In this document: piece after piece, positions 9,098-18,171 of the stretch
How the letters are laid out: each line of letters opens with the position of its first letter
Numbering within the stretch: position 1 is the first letter of the stretch
Origin: RGZA01 sp041917755
GTDB taxonomy: Bacteria > Pseudomonadota > Alphaproteobacteria > UBA9219 > RGZA01
Assembly (NCBI GenBank): GCA_041917755.1
Contig: JAYRWY010000011.1
Location: 1-64,000, forward strand
Length of the DNA stretch: 64,000 bases
Direction of reading: 5' to 3'
Made by a program: the position numbers and the translations under genes
Notes under the pieces: model-generated
The model's input: the letters and a program-made list of their open reading frames with translations, nothing else
Told to the model about the DNA's origin: nothing
Databases searched by the model: none

Positions 9098-9514
9098 ATG
9101 GCCTCAAGATTGGAACAGATTTGTATTGAGCGCGGTCTTAAAATGACCGAACAACGGCGTACGATTTGCCGGGTGCTGTCCGATTCTGCTGATCACCCCG
9201 ATGTGGAGCAGGTTTACCGCCGTGCCAGTGCCATCGACCCAAAAATCAGCATTGCTACCGTTTATAGAACCATGCGGCTTTTGGAAGAATCAAACGTTAT
9301 CCGCAAGCACGATTTTGGGGATGGCCGTGCCCGCTTTGAGGAAAGCAGCGACGATCACCATGACCACCTGATGGATGTTAAATCAGGTGAAGTCATTGAG
9401 TTTACCAATGAAGCCATCGAGCGCCTGCAAGAAGAAGTTGCCCGCCAACTGGGCTATGAGCTAATTGGCCATAAGCTCGAATTATATGGCGTTAAGATAA
9501 AAGATAAGAAATAA
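9098..9514 (+). CDS. fur: Fur-family transcriptional regulator (Fur/Mur type)
   Basis: 138-residue metal-responsive repressor. It has a winged-helix domain (about residues 1-85, including ISIATVYRTMRLLEE as recognition helix) and a dimer/metal domain beginning HHDHLMDVKSGEVIEF. The CxxC pair that binds structural zinc in E. coli Fur is replaced by DVKS, which is normal for alphaproteobacterial Fur/Mur proteins that sense iron or manganese. It is not an Irr: the haem regulatory motif is missing. It stands alone, divergent from hpnA and followed by a tRNA gene. Confidence 0.88.
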   Translation: MASRLEQICIERGLKMTEQRRTICRVLSDSADHPDVEQVYRRASAIDPKISIATVYRTMRLLEESNVIRKHDFGDGRARFEESSDDHHDHLMDVKSGEVIEFTNEAIERLQEEVARQLGYELIGHKLELYGVKIKDKK

Positions 9515-9583
9515 AGCACATTTATAAAGGACGGGCGCGATTGACGTGCCCTACTGCTTGCGCTACGTTCGCGTCACAACAAT

Positions 9584-9658
9584 GCCGTTGTAGCTTAGGG
9601 GTAGAGCAGGGCTTTCGTAAAGCCAAGGTCGGGGGTTCAATTCCCTCCAACGGCACCA
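9584..9658 (+). tRNA. tRNA-Thr (anticodon CGT)
   Basis: A complete cloverleaf: acceptor GCCGTTG pairs with CAACGGC, the D-arm, anticodon arm (GGCT-TTCGTAA-AGCC, anticodon at 9616-9618) and T-arm GGGGG/CCCTC are all readable, and CCA is encoded. The 27-43 position is a G-A mismatch. It reads codon ACG. A run of T follows CCA directly and may end transcription. Confidence 0.93.
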
Positions 9659-9692
9659 TTTTTTTCTGCCCACCACCGACTGTTATCTCCCC

Positions 9693-11687
9693 GTGCGCAA
9701 CAAAAAGCCGACTTCGAAACATAAACGCACCAGGTCGAGTTATAAGCCGCGGCCAAGTAGGCGTTACTCGCCTTCCCCATTTAAGAAAATCCGTGAATGG
9801 CTTGCAGAAGCCTTGCAGGGACGCAATCTTTTAAAATTTGCATTATTGGGCACCATTTGGGGCTTTGTGATCATTGGGGTGGTGGCGGCATATTTTGCAT
9901 ATGAGCTTCCCGAAATTTTGCGCAAGACAGATTTAAAGCGCAGGCCATCCGTTGTGATTGAGGCCCGTGATGGCACAATTTTTAATCGTTACGGGGAATA
10001 TCATGGTGACTCATTGGCTATCAAAGACTTACCTCCCTACCTTATTCAGGCCTTTCTGGCCATTGAGGACAGACGTTTTTACGAGCATGGCGGCATAGAT
10101 ATATGGGGCATCCTGCGTGCGGGTGTAAGCAATTTAGCGGCAGGGCATCTGGTCCAAGGCGGATCAACCATTACCCAACAGTTGGCCAAGAACCTGTTCT
10201 TGGGCCACCAACGCACGATGCGTCGCAAAATACAAGAAGTGATGCTGTCAATGTGGCTGGAAAACAAACTCAGCAAAGACGATATCCTTGCCGCCTATCT
10301 TAATCGCATATATCTAGGCTCTGGTGCGTATGGGGTCGATGCGGCAGCACATATCTATTTCAATAAATCTGCAAGGGATGTGACACTTCGTGAGGCCGCC
10401 ATATTAGCGTCATTACCCAAAGCGCCATCGCATTATTCTCCATTAAATAATCCAGAAGCCGCCGAAGCACGCAGCCGCGTGGTTATACAGGCGATGATTG
10501 ATGCCAAGTTTCTTTTACCAAATCAAAAGACAGATATGGTAACGACCACCCCGCTGCCCACTGCCAAACCTGGTGGTGGCGGTGACGGAAAATATTTTGT
10601 CGACTGGACCATGGATCAATTAGGCGATCTGATTGATGACCAGGATGAAGATGTCGTTATTCGCACAACACTTGATTTATCCATGCAACGCGAGGCCGAG
10701 CGCCAAATTGATGCAATGATTGCCGAAAAAGGCAAGGCATCACAAGTCAGTCAGGCCGCCCTTGTCAGCATCGGACAAAATGGTGCCGTGCGTGCATTAG
10801 TAGGTGGACGTGATTACGCAGAAAGTTCCTACAATCGTGCCACCCAAGCACGTAGGCAACCTGGCTCCGCTTTTAAACCTATCGTTTATCTCGCCGCATT
10901 AGAACGCGGAATTGATAAAGACGAAAAGCTGCTTGATGCACCATTAAAAATTGGCAATTGGTCACCAGAAAATTATACGGATAACTATCGCGGCGAGGTG
11001 AGCATGAAAGATGCACTCGCCCTATCACTCAATACCGCTACGGTGCGCCTTGCAGAACGAGTGGGCGTAAGTCGTATCGAAAAGCTGGCAGCAAAGCTCG
11101 GCATTAGCAGCCCCATGCATCATGAATTAAGCGTTGTGCTGGGGACCAATGAAGCCAGCGTCATTGATATGACAACCGTCTTTTCGGTATTTGCGCATCA
11201 TGGACGCGCCGTAATACCTTATGCGATTGAAAAGATTACAACAAAATCCGGCAAGGTTCTTTATGAACGCGTTTCACCGCCCATGCCACAACTAGTAGAT
11301 AGCGATAATGTTGAAGCACTTGATGAGATGCTTCAGGCCTGCGTAAGTTATGGTACGGGTAAGAAAGCAGCATTGAATCAGCCCGTATCAGGCAAGACAG
11401 GTACTACGCAAGATTACCGTGATGCCTGGTTTATTGGGTATACAGGCCGCATGACAACAGGAATATGGATGGGTAATGACGATAACAAGGAAATGAACAA
11501 AGTGACCGGAGGTAGCCTACCCGCGCAACTTTGGCATGACTATATGAAGGCAGCCTATACCCATGAAGAAGAAGACCGTGAACCCGCATACACTAGTGAG
11601 CAATCTGGCGGATTTAAGAAATTTCTTGATGGATTATTTGAAGGAAAAATAAAAAGCGAACAAGATTACCCGCGGGACAAGAGGTAA
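9693..11687 (+). CDS. Bifunctional class A penicillin-binding protein (PBP1a family)
   Basis: Polymerises and cross-links peptidoglycan in the periplasm while anchored in the inner membrane. The 664 residues comprise a basic cytoplasmic tail (1-47), one membrane segment (about 48-70), a GT51 transglycosylase domain with catalytic Glu125 in AIEDRRFYEH and QGGSTITQQLAKN, and a transpeptidase domain with Ser392-Lys395 (GSAFKP), SLN (445-447) and KTG (568-570). The start is a GTG with no strong ribosome site and no methionine before the membrane helix offers an alternative. thrB follows after three bases. Confidence 0.92.
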   Translation: MRNKKPTSKHKRTRSSYKPRPSRRYSPSPFKKIREWLAEALQGRNLLKFALLGTIWGFVIIGVVAAYFAYELPEILRKTDLKRRPSVVIEARDGTIFNRYGEYHGDSLAIKDLPPYLIQAFLAIEDRRFYEHGGIDIWGILRAGVSNLAAGHLVQGGSTITQQLAKNLFLGHQRTMRRKIQEVMLSMWLENKLSKDDILAAYLNRIYLGSGAYGVDAAAHIYFNKSARDVTLREAAILASLPKAPSHYSPLNNPEAAEARSRVVIQAMIDAKFLLPNQKTDMVTTTPLPTAKPGGGGDGKYFVDWTMDQLGDLIDDQDEDVVIRTTLDLSMQREAERQIDAMIAEKGKASQVSQAALVSIGQNGAVRALVGGRDYAESSYNRATQARRQPGSAFKPIVYLAALERGIDKDEKLLDAPLKIGNWSPENYTDNYRGEVSMKDALALSLNTATVRLAERVGVSRIEKLAAKLGISSPMHHELSVVLGTNEASVIDMTTVFSVFAHHGRAVIPYAIEKITTKSGKVLYERVSPPMPQLVDSDNVEALDEMLQACVSYGTGKKAALNQPVSGKTGTTQDYRDAWFIGYTGRMTTGIWMGNDDNKEMNKVTGGSLPAQLWHDYMKAAYTHEEEDREPAYTSEQSGGFKKFLDGLFEGKIKSEQDYPRDKR

Positions 11688-11690
11688 TTA

Positions 11691-12644
11691 ATGGCTGTTT
11701 ATACACGCATATCCGATAGTGAATTGTCCGAGTTTGTTAGCCGCTATGCGTTGGGCAACCTGCGCGGCATAAAAGATATTTTATCTGGTGTGGAGAATAG
11801 CAACTTTTTCCTGACACTGGATGCAGGCACCTACATTCTTACGATTTATGAAAAACGTGTTCGAGAAGATGAACTTCCATTTTTCATTAATTTGATGCGG
11901 CATTTAGCAACCAAACATATCCCTTGCCCTGCCCCCATTCCTGATAAGCATGGGCAGGTTCTGCAAAAGCTATGTAATAAACCAGCTGCATTGGTCAGTT
12001 TTTTAAACGGCAGCATGACCAATGCCATTACAGAAGATCAATGCAGGCAAGTTGGCGCGGCATTAGCCAATATGCACCTGGCGACCACAGACTTTAACGA
12101 TAGCCGACCTAATAACCTTTCCTTGGAAGGCTGGGCCGCACTCATTACACGTTGCATTGAAAAAGGCGATACTGTTCAGGCAGGCATTACCCATCATCTG
12201 GTCAACGAACTTAAATATTTGGTTGATCATTGGCCAAGCATGGGCAGTATGCCTTTTGGCGTTATTCATGCCGATTTGTTTCCTGACAATGTCTTTTTTG
12301 CAGATAACAAACTTTGTGGAGTAATTGACTTCTATTTTGCCTGTTCAGACTTCCTTGCATATGACCTTGCGGTATCAATAAATGCGTGGTGCTTTGATGA
12401 CGGTCATCTGTTCAAGCCAGATTATGCCAAAGCCATGATAGATGGTTACCAATCTGTACGCAGGCTGGATATTCAAGAGAAGTCTGCCCTGCCTGTACTC
12501 TGCCGCGGCGCGGCATTGCGGTTCTTATTGACCCGCCTTTATGATCTTTTAAATCATCCAGCGGGGGCTTTGGTAAAGCCCAAGGATCCGCTGGAATATG
12601 TGGCCAAGCTCAAATTTTTCCAAGGCAACCCGCATGCAGTCTAA
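11691..12644 (+). CDS. thrB: Homoserine kinase (APH-fold type)
   Basis: Phosphorylates homoserine in threonine synthesis. This 317-residue protein is the aminoglycoside-phosphotransferase-like form found in alphaproteobacteria and pseudomonads rather than the GHMP form. Landmarks are SGVENSNFFL near the N-terminus, the catalytic loop GVIHADLFPDNVFF, and the metal-binding GVIDFYFACSDFLAYDLA. It is tightly linked to the PBP gene upstream (three bases) and overlaps rnhA by 11 bases; the thrB-rnhA pairing is common in alphaproteobacteria and supports the call. Confidence 0.93.
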   Translation: MAVYTRISDSELSEFVSRYALGNLRGIKDILSGVENSNFFLTLDAGTYILTIYEKRVREDELPFFINLMRHLATKHIPCPAPIPDKHGQVLQKLCNKPAALVSFLNGSMTNAITEDQCRQVGAALANMHLATTDFNDSRPNNLSLEGWAALITRCIEKGDTVQAGITHHLVNELKYLVDHWPSMGSMPFGVIHADLFPDNVFFADNKLCGVIDFYFACSDFLAYDLAVSINAWCFDDGHLFKPDYAKAMIDGYQSVRRLDIQEKSALPVLCRGAALRFLLTRLYDLLNHPAGALVKPKDPLEYVAKLKFFQGNPHAV

Positions 12645-13071
12645 GAGAAACCGTGTCGTGATCTATACGGATGGTGCATGCAGCGGGAACCCTGGCCCAG
12701 GTGGTTGGGGCGCTGTGCTGCGATACGGAGATAATGAAAAAGAAATCAGCGGCAGTGAACCTGAGACGACTAATAATCGTATGGAGCTGATGGCCGCTAT
12801 TATGGCGCTTGAAAGCTTGAAACGTCCTTGCGCAGTTGATCTGTATACCGACAGCGAATATGTGCGCGGCGGCATGACCCAATGGATGAAAAAATGGAAA
12901 GCCGATGGTTGGAAAAAAAAAGGCGGCCTGAAGAATGCCGACTTATGGCAACGCCTTGATGCCATTTCAAGCAAGCATGATGTTAAATTTCATTGGGTAA
13001 AAGGACATGCCGGCCATCCTGATAACGAACGCGCCGACATCCTTGCGACAACCGCGATTAAAAACGCTTAA
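12634..13071 (+). CDS. rnhA: Ribonuclease HI
   Basis: Cuts the RNA strand of RNA-DNA hybrids. The four catalytic acids are present: Asp13 (YTDGACSGNPGPGGWG), Glu51 (NNRMELMAA), Asp73 (YTDSEYV) and Asp135 (NERAD), with His125 in KGHAGH. The 145-residue length is standard. I use the ATG at 12634 because AAGG lies 9-10 bases upstream and the protein then begins just before the first beta strand; an open frame extends 12 residues further upstream into thrB. The stop TAA overlaps the convergent peroxiredoxin stop in a TTAA. Confidence 0.95.
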   Translation: MQSKRNRVVIYTDGACSGNPGPGGWGAVLRYGDNEKEISGSEPETTNNRMELMAAIMALESLKRPCAVDLYTDSEYVRGGMTQWMKKWKADGWKKKGGLKNADLWQRLDAISSKHDVKFHWVKGHAGHPDNERADILATTAIKNA

Positions 13072-13550
13072 GCTATCTTGAGCATCGCTTCGGCGCTTGA
13101 AACTTCAAAGCTACCTGGCTTTTCAACGTTTAATGCAGTAACGACGCCATTATCAATCAGCATCGCAAAACGTTGGCTACGTTGGCCAAGGCCATAACCA
13201 GCGCCATCCATTTCAAGACCTAGCGCACGAGTTAGAGTGCCATTGCCATCCGGCAACATGGTCACTTTGCCTTCGGCATTATTTGCTTTGGCCCATGCAT
13301 TCATCACGAACGGATCATTCACGGCCATGCATACAACTTCTTGCACACCCTTGCTTTTAAAGGCGTCAATCTGGTTTACAAAACCCGGAAGATGTTTTGC
13401 TGAACACGTTGGCGTAAATGCGCCAGGAACTGAAAACAGAACCACCTTCTTACCTTTCATAAGGCTTTCGGTATTTACATCTTCCAGACCGTTGGTAGTG
13501 AGATGCTTAAGGGTAATGGATGGGAATGCTTCGCCAACTTTGATGGTCAT
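13068..13550 (-). CDS. Type 5 peroxiredoxin
   Basis: 160-residue thiol peroxidase of the Prx5 (glutaredoxin-dependent) group. The peroxidatic cysteine is Cys49 in VPGAFTPTCSAKHLPGF, and the Prx5-specific GLGQRSQRFAMLIDNG block is present. There is no second cysteine in a typical resolving position, so glutathione/glutaredoxin recycling is likely, by family analogy. No signal peptide; cytoplasmic. It converges with rnhA. Confidence 0.93.
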   Translation of the reverse strand: MTIKVGEAFPSITLKHLTTNGLEDVNTESLMKGKKVVLFSVPGAFTPTCSAKHLPGFVNQIDAFKSKGVQEVVCMAVNDPFVMNAWAKANNAEGKVTMLPDGNGTLTRALGLEMDGAGYGLGQRSQRFAMLIDNGVVTALNVEKPGSFEVSSAEAMLKIA

Positions 13551-13657
13551 TTGTTACTCCAAAAGGATGAAACAGAAGTGTGGAATATGAACGGCTATGG
13601 GTTTAGGCGTTTTGCAAAAAACCTGCAAGCCCCCAGCCTATTCGCTGCGTTTTATGG

Positions 13658-15619
13658 CTATAAACCCGCTTTTTTAAGAGCATCCAATACGGTTTCTTTA
13701 CTCAGCAGCTCGGGCAATGGCGCACCTTGGGGAAGAGCCGAGCTATAAACCACATTAAAAGGAATGCCATAACGCATGAAGCTTTTTAGATATAAACCAA
13801 TTGCTTCATCACGTTTGGTCCAATCGGCTTTCATTTTGACAATTCTTGGATTAGCCAACACAGACTGAATATCAGGTGCATCGAGTACCAATTTTTTATT
13901 CACCTGACATGTCAGGCACCAATCTGCGGTTACATCGACAAGAACTATTTTTCCTTGTGCAACCAGTTCCGGGATTTTCTTTTCGTCAAATACATCCCAC
14001 TTATCCGCAGCGTTCTCAGCTTGAGTAACGGTAGGCACGGTTATTTGATTATACAAAACGGTTCCAAGCCATAATGCAGTGATTGCCAGCAGCACACCTA
14101 AAAATTTGCGAACATTTTCCATCCATGCGCCGGGCTTAGGTAACAAGGTTGCGCATTTTGGAAAGGCCGCAATCAGCAAGAATGGAGCAGCCAGTCCAAT
14201 ACCCAGTGCCAGAAATATGGCGAGCACCTCTACTGTGCCACCGGCTAGCGCAAAACCTACTGCAGTGCCCAAAAAAGGCGCCGTGCATGGCGTTGCCAAT
14301 AAAGTAGCAAAAGCACCGGAAAAGAAGTCTTTAGTAAGGCTGCCGTGGCCATGCGTCCAACTAAGCTTATCAGCAAGAATGCGTGGCAACGGGATTTCAA
14401 AAAGCCCCAGCAGATTAAGCGCAAACAGAGACAAGATTGAAATAAGGAATATCAAAAATATCGGGTTTTGGAATTGCACGCCCCACCCTACACTCATTCC
14501 AATATTCTTAAGCTGGATAATTATCCCAGCCATCACAAGAAATGAAAATATTATGCCTGCACTTGTTGCTAAAAAGCTTAAGCGCACACCCGATGGTGTA
14601 CCGCCGCCGTGCTTGATGAATGAAATTGTTTTCAGTGCAATAACAGGAAGCACACAAGGCATTAAATTCAAAATCAATCCGCCAATCAGTGCAAAGACAA
14701 TCATCATCCATAAATTAGGCGCAGCCAATGCCGGGGTGGAAGCCGCGATTGCTGTTGAAACCGGCGTTGGCGAAACGGCTGCTGCTATTCCATTTACCGT
14801 CAGCTTCTTTTCAACTGCTGTATGATTGGTGATATCTATTAAAGTGAACGTTAGTTCCTTTCCATTCAATTCCTTTGGTGCATCTTTGGTCAACTGAACG
14901 GTTATCGTGTTGGCAGTGGCATCTAATTTTAAGTCACTATATGGCAAGGTTGATCCATCGCCAATTTCGCCAACAATCTCTGCCTCAGTCATAGGCAGCG
15001 GCGATTTATATCGTAAGGAGAGCAGGCGCTGGCCTTCTTTTTCTTCAATATTGGCGGCAAGAATTGATAGGCCTTGGCCATCATCCAATTTTGGTACTTG
15101 CGCCAGAAATGTCTTTAAAAGACCCGTTGCTTCATCGCCATCAGTTGATTGAAAGCTAGCAGGAAGGGATAACTCCAAACTAAAATCAGCCGGCACACAA
15201 ATATCCGAACAAACCAATAGTGATAGCTTGGCTTTTAGATCAACGCCGGTGGCAGGATCTTTCTTTGTAATTTTAATTGGGAAAACCACTTCGCCCTGAT
15301 AGCCATAGGTTTCCAATCCCTGCATGGCATAACGATGCGGCCAAGGAAAAAGAAGTTCCGCCTTCTCTAGGTTGACAGAGTCTTTCCATTCTGGCGCAGG
15401 CGGGAAACCTGCATCACCGGGAGAACGCCAATAAGCGTGCCAGCCAGGATTTAATTTTAAATGCATAGCTGCAAATAAGGCACCATCGGCTGTCGCTTTA
15501 TTCGAAGCAATTAATCGCAAATCACTCGATTGATGATGTTGCCATTCGCCCAGCTGTGCGTGCACAGGCATTGTTGCCAATAAAAAAACGATTACGATTA
15601 AACGCATCAGAATTTTCAT
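13658..15619 (-). CDS. DsbD/ScsB-type thiol:disulfide interchange protein
   Basis: 653-residue inner-membrane reductant conductor that moves electrons from cytoplasmic thioredoxin to the periplasm. Parts in order: signal peptide (1-21, ending MPVHAQ), a periplasmic N-terminal domain with a cysteine pair in LVCSDICVPADF, about eight membrane segments (roughly 305-530) carrying NLMPCVLPVIALK and LATPCTAPFLGTAVG, and a C-terminal thioredoxin domain with Cys568-Leu-Thr-Cys571 in TADWCLTC. The domain order and the ScsB-like N-terminus differ somewhat from E. coli DsbD. It stands alone on the minus strand. Confidence 0.9.
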   Translation of the reverse strand: MKILMRLIVIVFLLATMPVHAQLGEWQHHQSSDLRLIASNKATADGALFAAMHLKLNPGWHAYWRSPGDAGFPPAPEWKDSVNLEKAELLFPWPHRYAMQGLETYGYQGEVVFPIKITKKDPATGVDLKAKLSLLVCSDICVPADFSLELSLPASFQSTDGDEATGLLKTFLAQVPKLDDGQGLSILAANIEEKEGQRLLSLRYKSPLPMTEAEIVGEIGDGSTLPYSDLKLDATANTITVQLTKDAPKELNGKELTFTLIDITNHTAVEKKLTVNGIAAAVSPTPVSTAIAASTPALAAPNLWMMIVFALIGGLILNLMPCVLPVIALKTISFIKHGGGTPSGVRLSFLATSAGIIFSFLVMAGIIIQLKNIGMSVGWGVQFQNPIFLIFLISILSLFALNLLGLFEIPLPRILADKLSWTHGHGSLTKDFFSGAFATLLATPCTAPFLGTAVGFALAGGTVEVLAIFLALGIGLAAPFLLIAAFPKCATLLPKPGAWMENVRKFLGVLLAITALWLGTVLYNQITVPTVTQAENAADKWDVFDEKKIPELVAQGKIVLVDVTADWCLTCQVNKKLVLDAPDIQSVLANPRIVKMKADWTKRDEAIGLYLKSFMRYGIPFNVVYSSALPQGAPLPELLSKETVLDALKKAGL

Positions 15620-15747
15620 GACTTATATTCCTTCATTTTTTTGCTTCATTTAAGTGGATACTGTAGCACGAGATTAAGGCAGGAATTATGTTGCCGCCCC
15701 TATGATATTCTATTAGGATTCGAAAACATTAAAGAAAGAGTTACAGC

Positions 15748-16308
15748 TTGAAAGCCACCCCCCTTACTGGCCAATTCCTTATTGCGATGCCAACCATGAC
15801 AGATCCGCGCTTTTCCCATGCGGTCGTCTTCATTTGTACGCATAATGAAACGGGCGCGATGGGCATCATCGTTAACCGCCTATATGGTGCCATCGATATG
15901 AAAGGGCTTTTGGAACAGCTTTCCATCAAAGTAACGGAACAAACACCTGAATACCCCATTTACTTTGGCGGCCCCGTGGAAACTGGGCGCGGCTTTATTT
16001 TACACAGCGATGATTACACGCTGGATGCGTCCATGCGGCTTGAAAATGATGTGGCGCTAACGGCAACTGTCGACATTCTTAGTGCCATTGCCGAAAACCG
16101 TGGCCCTGAACGGTGCTTAGTCAGCCTTGGATATTCCGGCTGGGGACCAGGACAATTGGAGCAGGAAATACAGGCAGGAGGTTGGCTTACCTCACCCGCT
16201 GATATGGATATTTTGTTTGATGAAAACAATGACACCAAATGGGAACGTGCCATCGCAAAACTTGGCTTTAGTCCATGGTTACTGTCAACCGAAACGGGAC
16301 ACGCTTAA
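15748..16308 (+). CDS. YqgE/AlgH family protein (UPF0301)
   Basis: 186-residue member of UPF0301; function unknown, with weak literature links to alginate regulation in pseudomonads. The opening LTGQFLIAMPTMTDPRFSHAVV and the later YFGGPVE and GYSGWGPGQLEQEI blocks are diagnostic. The start is a TTG at 15748, preceded by AAAGAG; the next ATG would delete the conserved LTGQFLIAMP block, so the TTG is preferred. The stop overlaps the rlmB stop in a TTAA. Confidence 0.9.
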   Translation: MKATPLTGQFLIAMPTMTDPRFSHAVVFICTHNETGAMGIIVNRLYGAIDMKGLLEQLSIKVTEQTPEYPIYFGGPVETGRGFILHSDDYTLDASMRLENDVALTATVDILSAIAENRGPERCLVSLGYSGWGPGQLEQEIQAGGWLTSPADMDILFDENNDTKWERAIAKLGFSPWLLSTETGHA

Positions 16309-17114
16309 GCTTTTAGCTGTCGCATCACTTCATAGATAGCTACAGCCGCAGCATTAGATACATTCAAACTCCCTACTGGTGGCATCGTGGGTAATTTTGC
16401 AATCTCATCGCAACTTTCCATAGTCAAACGACGTAGCCCTTCGCCTTCTGCACCTAGCACTAAGGCAACTTTTGCAGGCATTTTAATTTGATGTAGTGCG
16501 CTGGCACCTGTTTCATCAAGACCAATGCACCAATATCCGGCTGATTGAAGCTTCTTTAGACTTTGGGAAAGATTACCCATGCGGATGATCGGCGTATGTT
16601 CCAGTGCACCAGATGCTGTTTTAGCCAATACACCTGTTTGAGATGCCGCATTACGTTCGGTTACAAGGACCGCGCCAATTCCAAAGGCACAGGCCGAGCG
16701 TAAAATGGCTCCAACATTATGTGGGTCAGTTACCTGATCGAGAACCACCAGTGAATCCGGAAGCGGTGACATCATCAACAAATCATCCAATTCGCGGTCA
16801 GGGAAATTTTCTGCTTCCAATAATATTCCCTGATGGACTGAGCCCACTGGCAACTGTTTATCGATTACCCTGGCATCCACCATTTCTGGTGATGGTCTTT
16901 TTAAGCCAAGTTTTTTTGCTTGTGCGATGATTGATTCAAATTGACGGACACTTGCCTGAGTCAGCACCAAACGTTGGCAATGGCGGTCTGGGTTAAGCCA
17001 CGCAGCCGATACCGCATGGAAACCATATAGCAAGACGCCGCCGGTTCGCTTACCCTGGTGGCCTGACTTAGGCTTATGCTCCGTTTTGGGGCTATTTTGT
17101 CTGGAATGACGCAA
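16305..17114 (-). CDS. rlmB: 23S rRNA (guanosine-2'-O-)-methyltransferase of the RlmB/TrmH group
   Basis: SPOUT methyltransferase that modifies 23S rRNA. The 269-residue protein has a basic 25-residue tail, a substrate-binding domain beginning LLYGFHAVSAAW, and the knotted catalytic domain with VVLDQVTDPHNVGAILRSA, LVLGAEGEGLRR and PPVGSLNVSNAAAVAIYE, the three motifs that define the family. The specific target (G2251 in E. coli) is family inference. It is monocistronic and converges with yqgE. Confidence 0.92.
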   Translation of the reverse strand: MRHSRQNSPKTEHKPKSGHQGKRTGGVLLYGFHAVSAAWLNPDRHCQRLVLTQASVRQFESIIAQAKKLGLKRPSPEMVDARVIDKQLPVGSVHQGILLEAENFPDRELDDLLMMSPLPDSLVVLDQVTDPHNVGAILRSACAFGIGAVLVTERNAASQTGVLAKTASGALEHTPIIRMGNLSQSLKKLQSAGYWCIGLDETGASALHQIKMPAKVALVLGAEGEGLRRLTMESCDEIAKLPTMPPVGSLNVSNAAAVAIYEVMRQLKA

Positions 17115-17186
17115 TCGACTTCACCTTTATAAATAACAACTTTCCTTAAGTTACTGAAAAAAGCGACAATTTGCTACAATCCTTCT
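17114..17186 (+). promoter_or_regulatory. Possible tRNA-Tyr promoter (TTGACC box at 17186-17191)
   Basis: TTGACC at 17186-17191 is followed after 17 bases by TAATGA (17109+ in local numbering is not implied; the box lies at 17209-17214). A start near 17220 would be only a few bases before the mature tRNA at 17225. The -10 match is weak and an alternative TACAAT lies at 17175-17180, so the assignment is tentative. Confidence 0.2.
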
Positions 17187-17224
17187 TGACCTAGAGGAAA
17201 ACAGCTTTTAATGAGTGTGGCTCT

Positions 17225-17310
17225 GGATGGGTGGCCGAGCGGTCAATGGCAACTGACTGTAAATCAGTCGACTCACGTCTACGTAGGTTCAAATCCTACC
17301 CCATCCACCA
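17225..17310 (+). tRNA. tRNA-Tyr (anticodon GTA)
   Basis: A class II tRNA with a long variable arm. Acceptor GGATGGG pairs with CCCATCC, the anticodon arm is CTGACTGTAAATCAG with GTA at 17259-17261, the variable arm follows, and T-arm GTAGG/CCTAC and an encoded CCA complete it. Confidence 0.95.
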
Positions 17311-17421
17311 TTTCCCTTCACAAACATGTGTTTAGCCCGCCTCCACGGAAGAGCGTGCTTGTTTTTTTACTCAACTGTTGGTATTTGTGACGCATCATCT
17401 TTCCTGCAGCGGGGTTCAAAC

Positions 17422-18039
17422 ATGACTTTCAGTAAAGGCTTTCTAATTGCGGCTCTTTTTGTGGCATTTATTGCCAGCGGCTACTCTGTAAAAGCAGAAG
17501 AAGCAAAGCCCGTAGCCCCGGCACAGCCAGCAACTGCAGCTAAAGCTGCTGTTGCCGCACAACCACCTGCTGCTGCTAAACCTGCAGCCGCTGCTCAAGC
17601 AGCTGCACCTGAAACTGCAAAAAAAGAAGAGGCAGCCAAGCCAGCTTTGCCTACGCCATTACCGGTGCCTGGTCCAGAAAAAGCAGAAGCACAAATCAGA
17701 GCAGAACAGAAAGTTGACGTCAAAAATCTTCCAAAAAACCTAACCCCACTCATTCCAAATGATGGCGAAACCTTTGTAATTGGAGTTGGTGAAAGCAAAC
17801 TGATTACAGCGGCGCGTCCACGCAAATGCACTGAAAAAGAAGCTCCTATCTTCGAAAATACAAAGATACGTCTGCCAGTGAGCGAACTAATCAGCTATTC
17901 TGATGGCGGCGTTTATGAACGCTTTAGCCGCCGTTGCAACGTACTGATGCCTGCCAGAGCAATCATTGCTACAGGTGTTACAAAAGGTACCGCCAAACTT
18001 CTTATCCTTGGCGCAGAACTTACAGTACTCGTAAAGTAA
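17422..18039 (+). CDS. Secreted Ala/Pro/Lys-rich protein of unknown function
   Basis: 205 residues with a clear signal peptide (MTFSKGFLIAALFVAFIASG, cleavage likely after VKA). A low-complexity Ala/Pro/Lys stretch follows (about residues 27-95), then a compact C-terminal domain of about 100 residues with two cysteines (RPRKCTEKE and RRCNVLM) that could form a disulfide. The linker resembles wall- or membrane-spanning Pro/Ala linkers in periplasmic proteins. An open frame continues upstream to 17326, but that extension lacks a ribosome site and would bury the signal peptide, so the ATG at 17422 is used. Family not recognised. Confidence 0.75.
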   Translation: MTFSKGFLIAALFVAFIASGYSVKAEEAKPVAPAQPATAAKAAVAAQPPAAAKPAAAAQAAAPETAKKEEAAKPALPTPLPVPGPEKAEAQIRAEQKVDVKNLPKNLTPLIPNDGETFVIGVGESKLITAARPRKCTEKEAPIFENTKIRLPVSELISYSDGGVYERFSRRCNVLMPARAIIATGVTKGTAKLLILGAELTVLVK

Positions 18040-18064
18040 ATCACGGCTGATTACCTCAGCCAAC

Positions 18065-18138
18065 GCGGGTGTAGCTCAATGGTAGAGCACCAGTTTTCCA
18101 AACTGGCCACGAGGGTTCGATTCCCTTCACCCGCTCCA
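18065..18138 (+). tRNA. tRNA-Gly (anticodon TCC)
   Basis: Complete cloverleaf: acceptor GCGGGTG/CACCCGC, anticodon stem CCAGT/ACTGG with loop TTTCCAA (TCC at 18097-18099), T-arm GAGGG/CCCTT and encoded CCA. Its T-arm also forms half of the downstream terminator-like hairpin, and its 3' part is repeated downstream. Confidence 0.95.
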
Positions 18139-18171
18139 TTTTCACTTAGCTAATCGAACCCTCGTTTTTTT
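18110..18171 (+). terminator. Terminator-like hairpin built on the tRNA-Gly T-arm
   Basis: The 13 bases 18110-18122 (CGAGGGTTCGATT), which lie inside the tRNA T-arm, are perfectly complementary to 18152-18164 (AATCGAACCCTCG), and seven T follow at 18165-18171. The loop is 29 bases. This has the form of an intrinsic terminator, but its 5' arm is part of the mature tRNA, so hairpin and T-arm folding exclude each other. Confidence 0.65.

Noticed and set aside
17173..17216. Precise promoter of tRNA-Tyr
   Set aside because: Candidate boxes (TTGACC near 17186, TACAAT near 17175) give conflicting starts. The promoter entry listed for this region has an unreliable interval and should be treated as a note only.
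17350..17378. Intrinsic terminator after tRNA-Tyr
   Set aside because: The stem is only CACG/CGTG and is separated from the T-run.
17326..17421. Upstream extension of the Ala/Pro-rich protein
   Set aside because: No ribosome site, it would bury the signal peptide, and it crosses a T-run after tRNA-Tyr.
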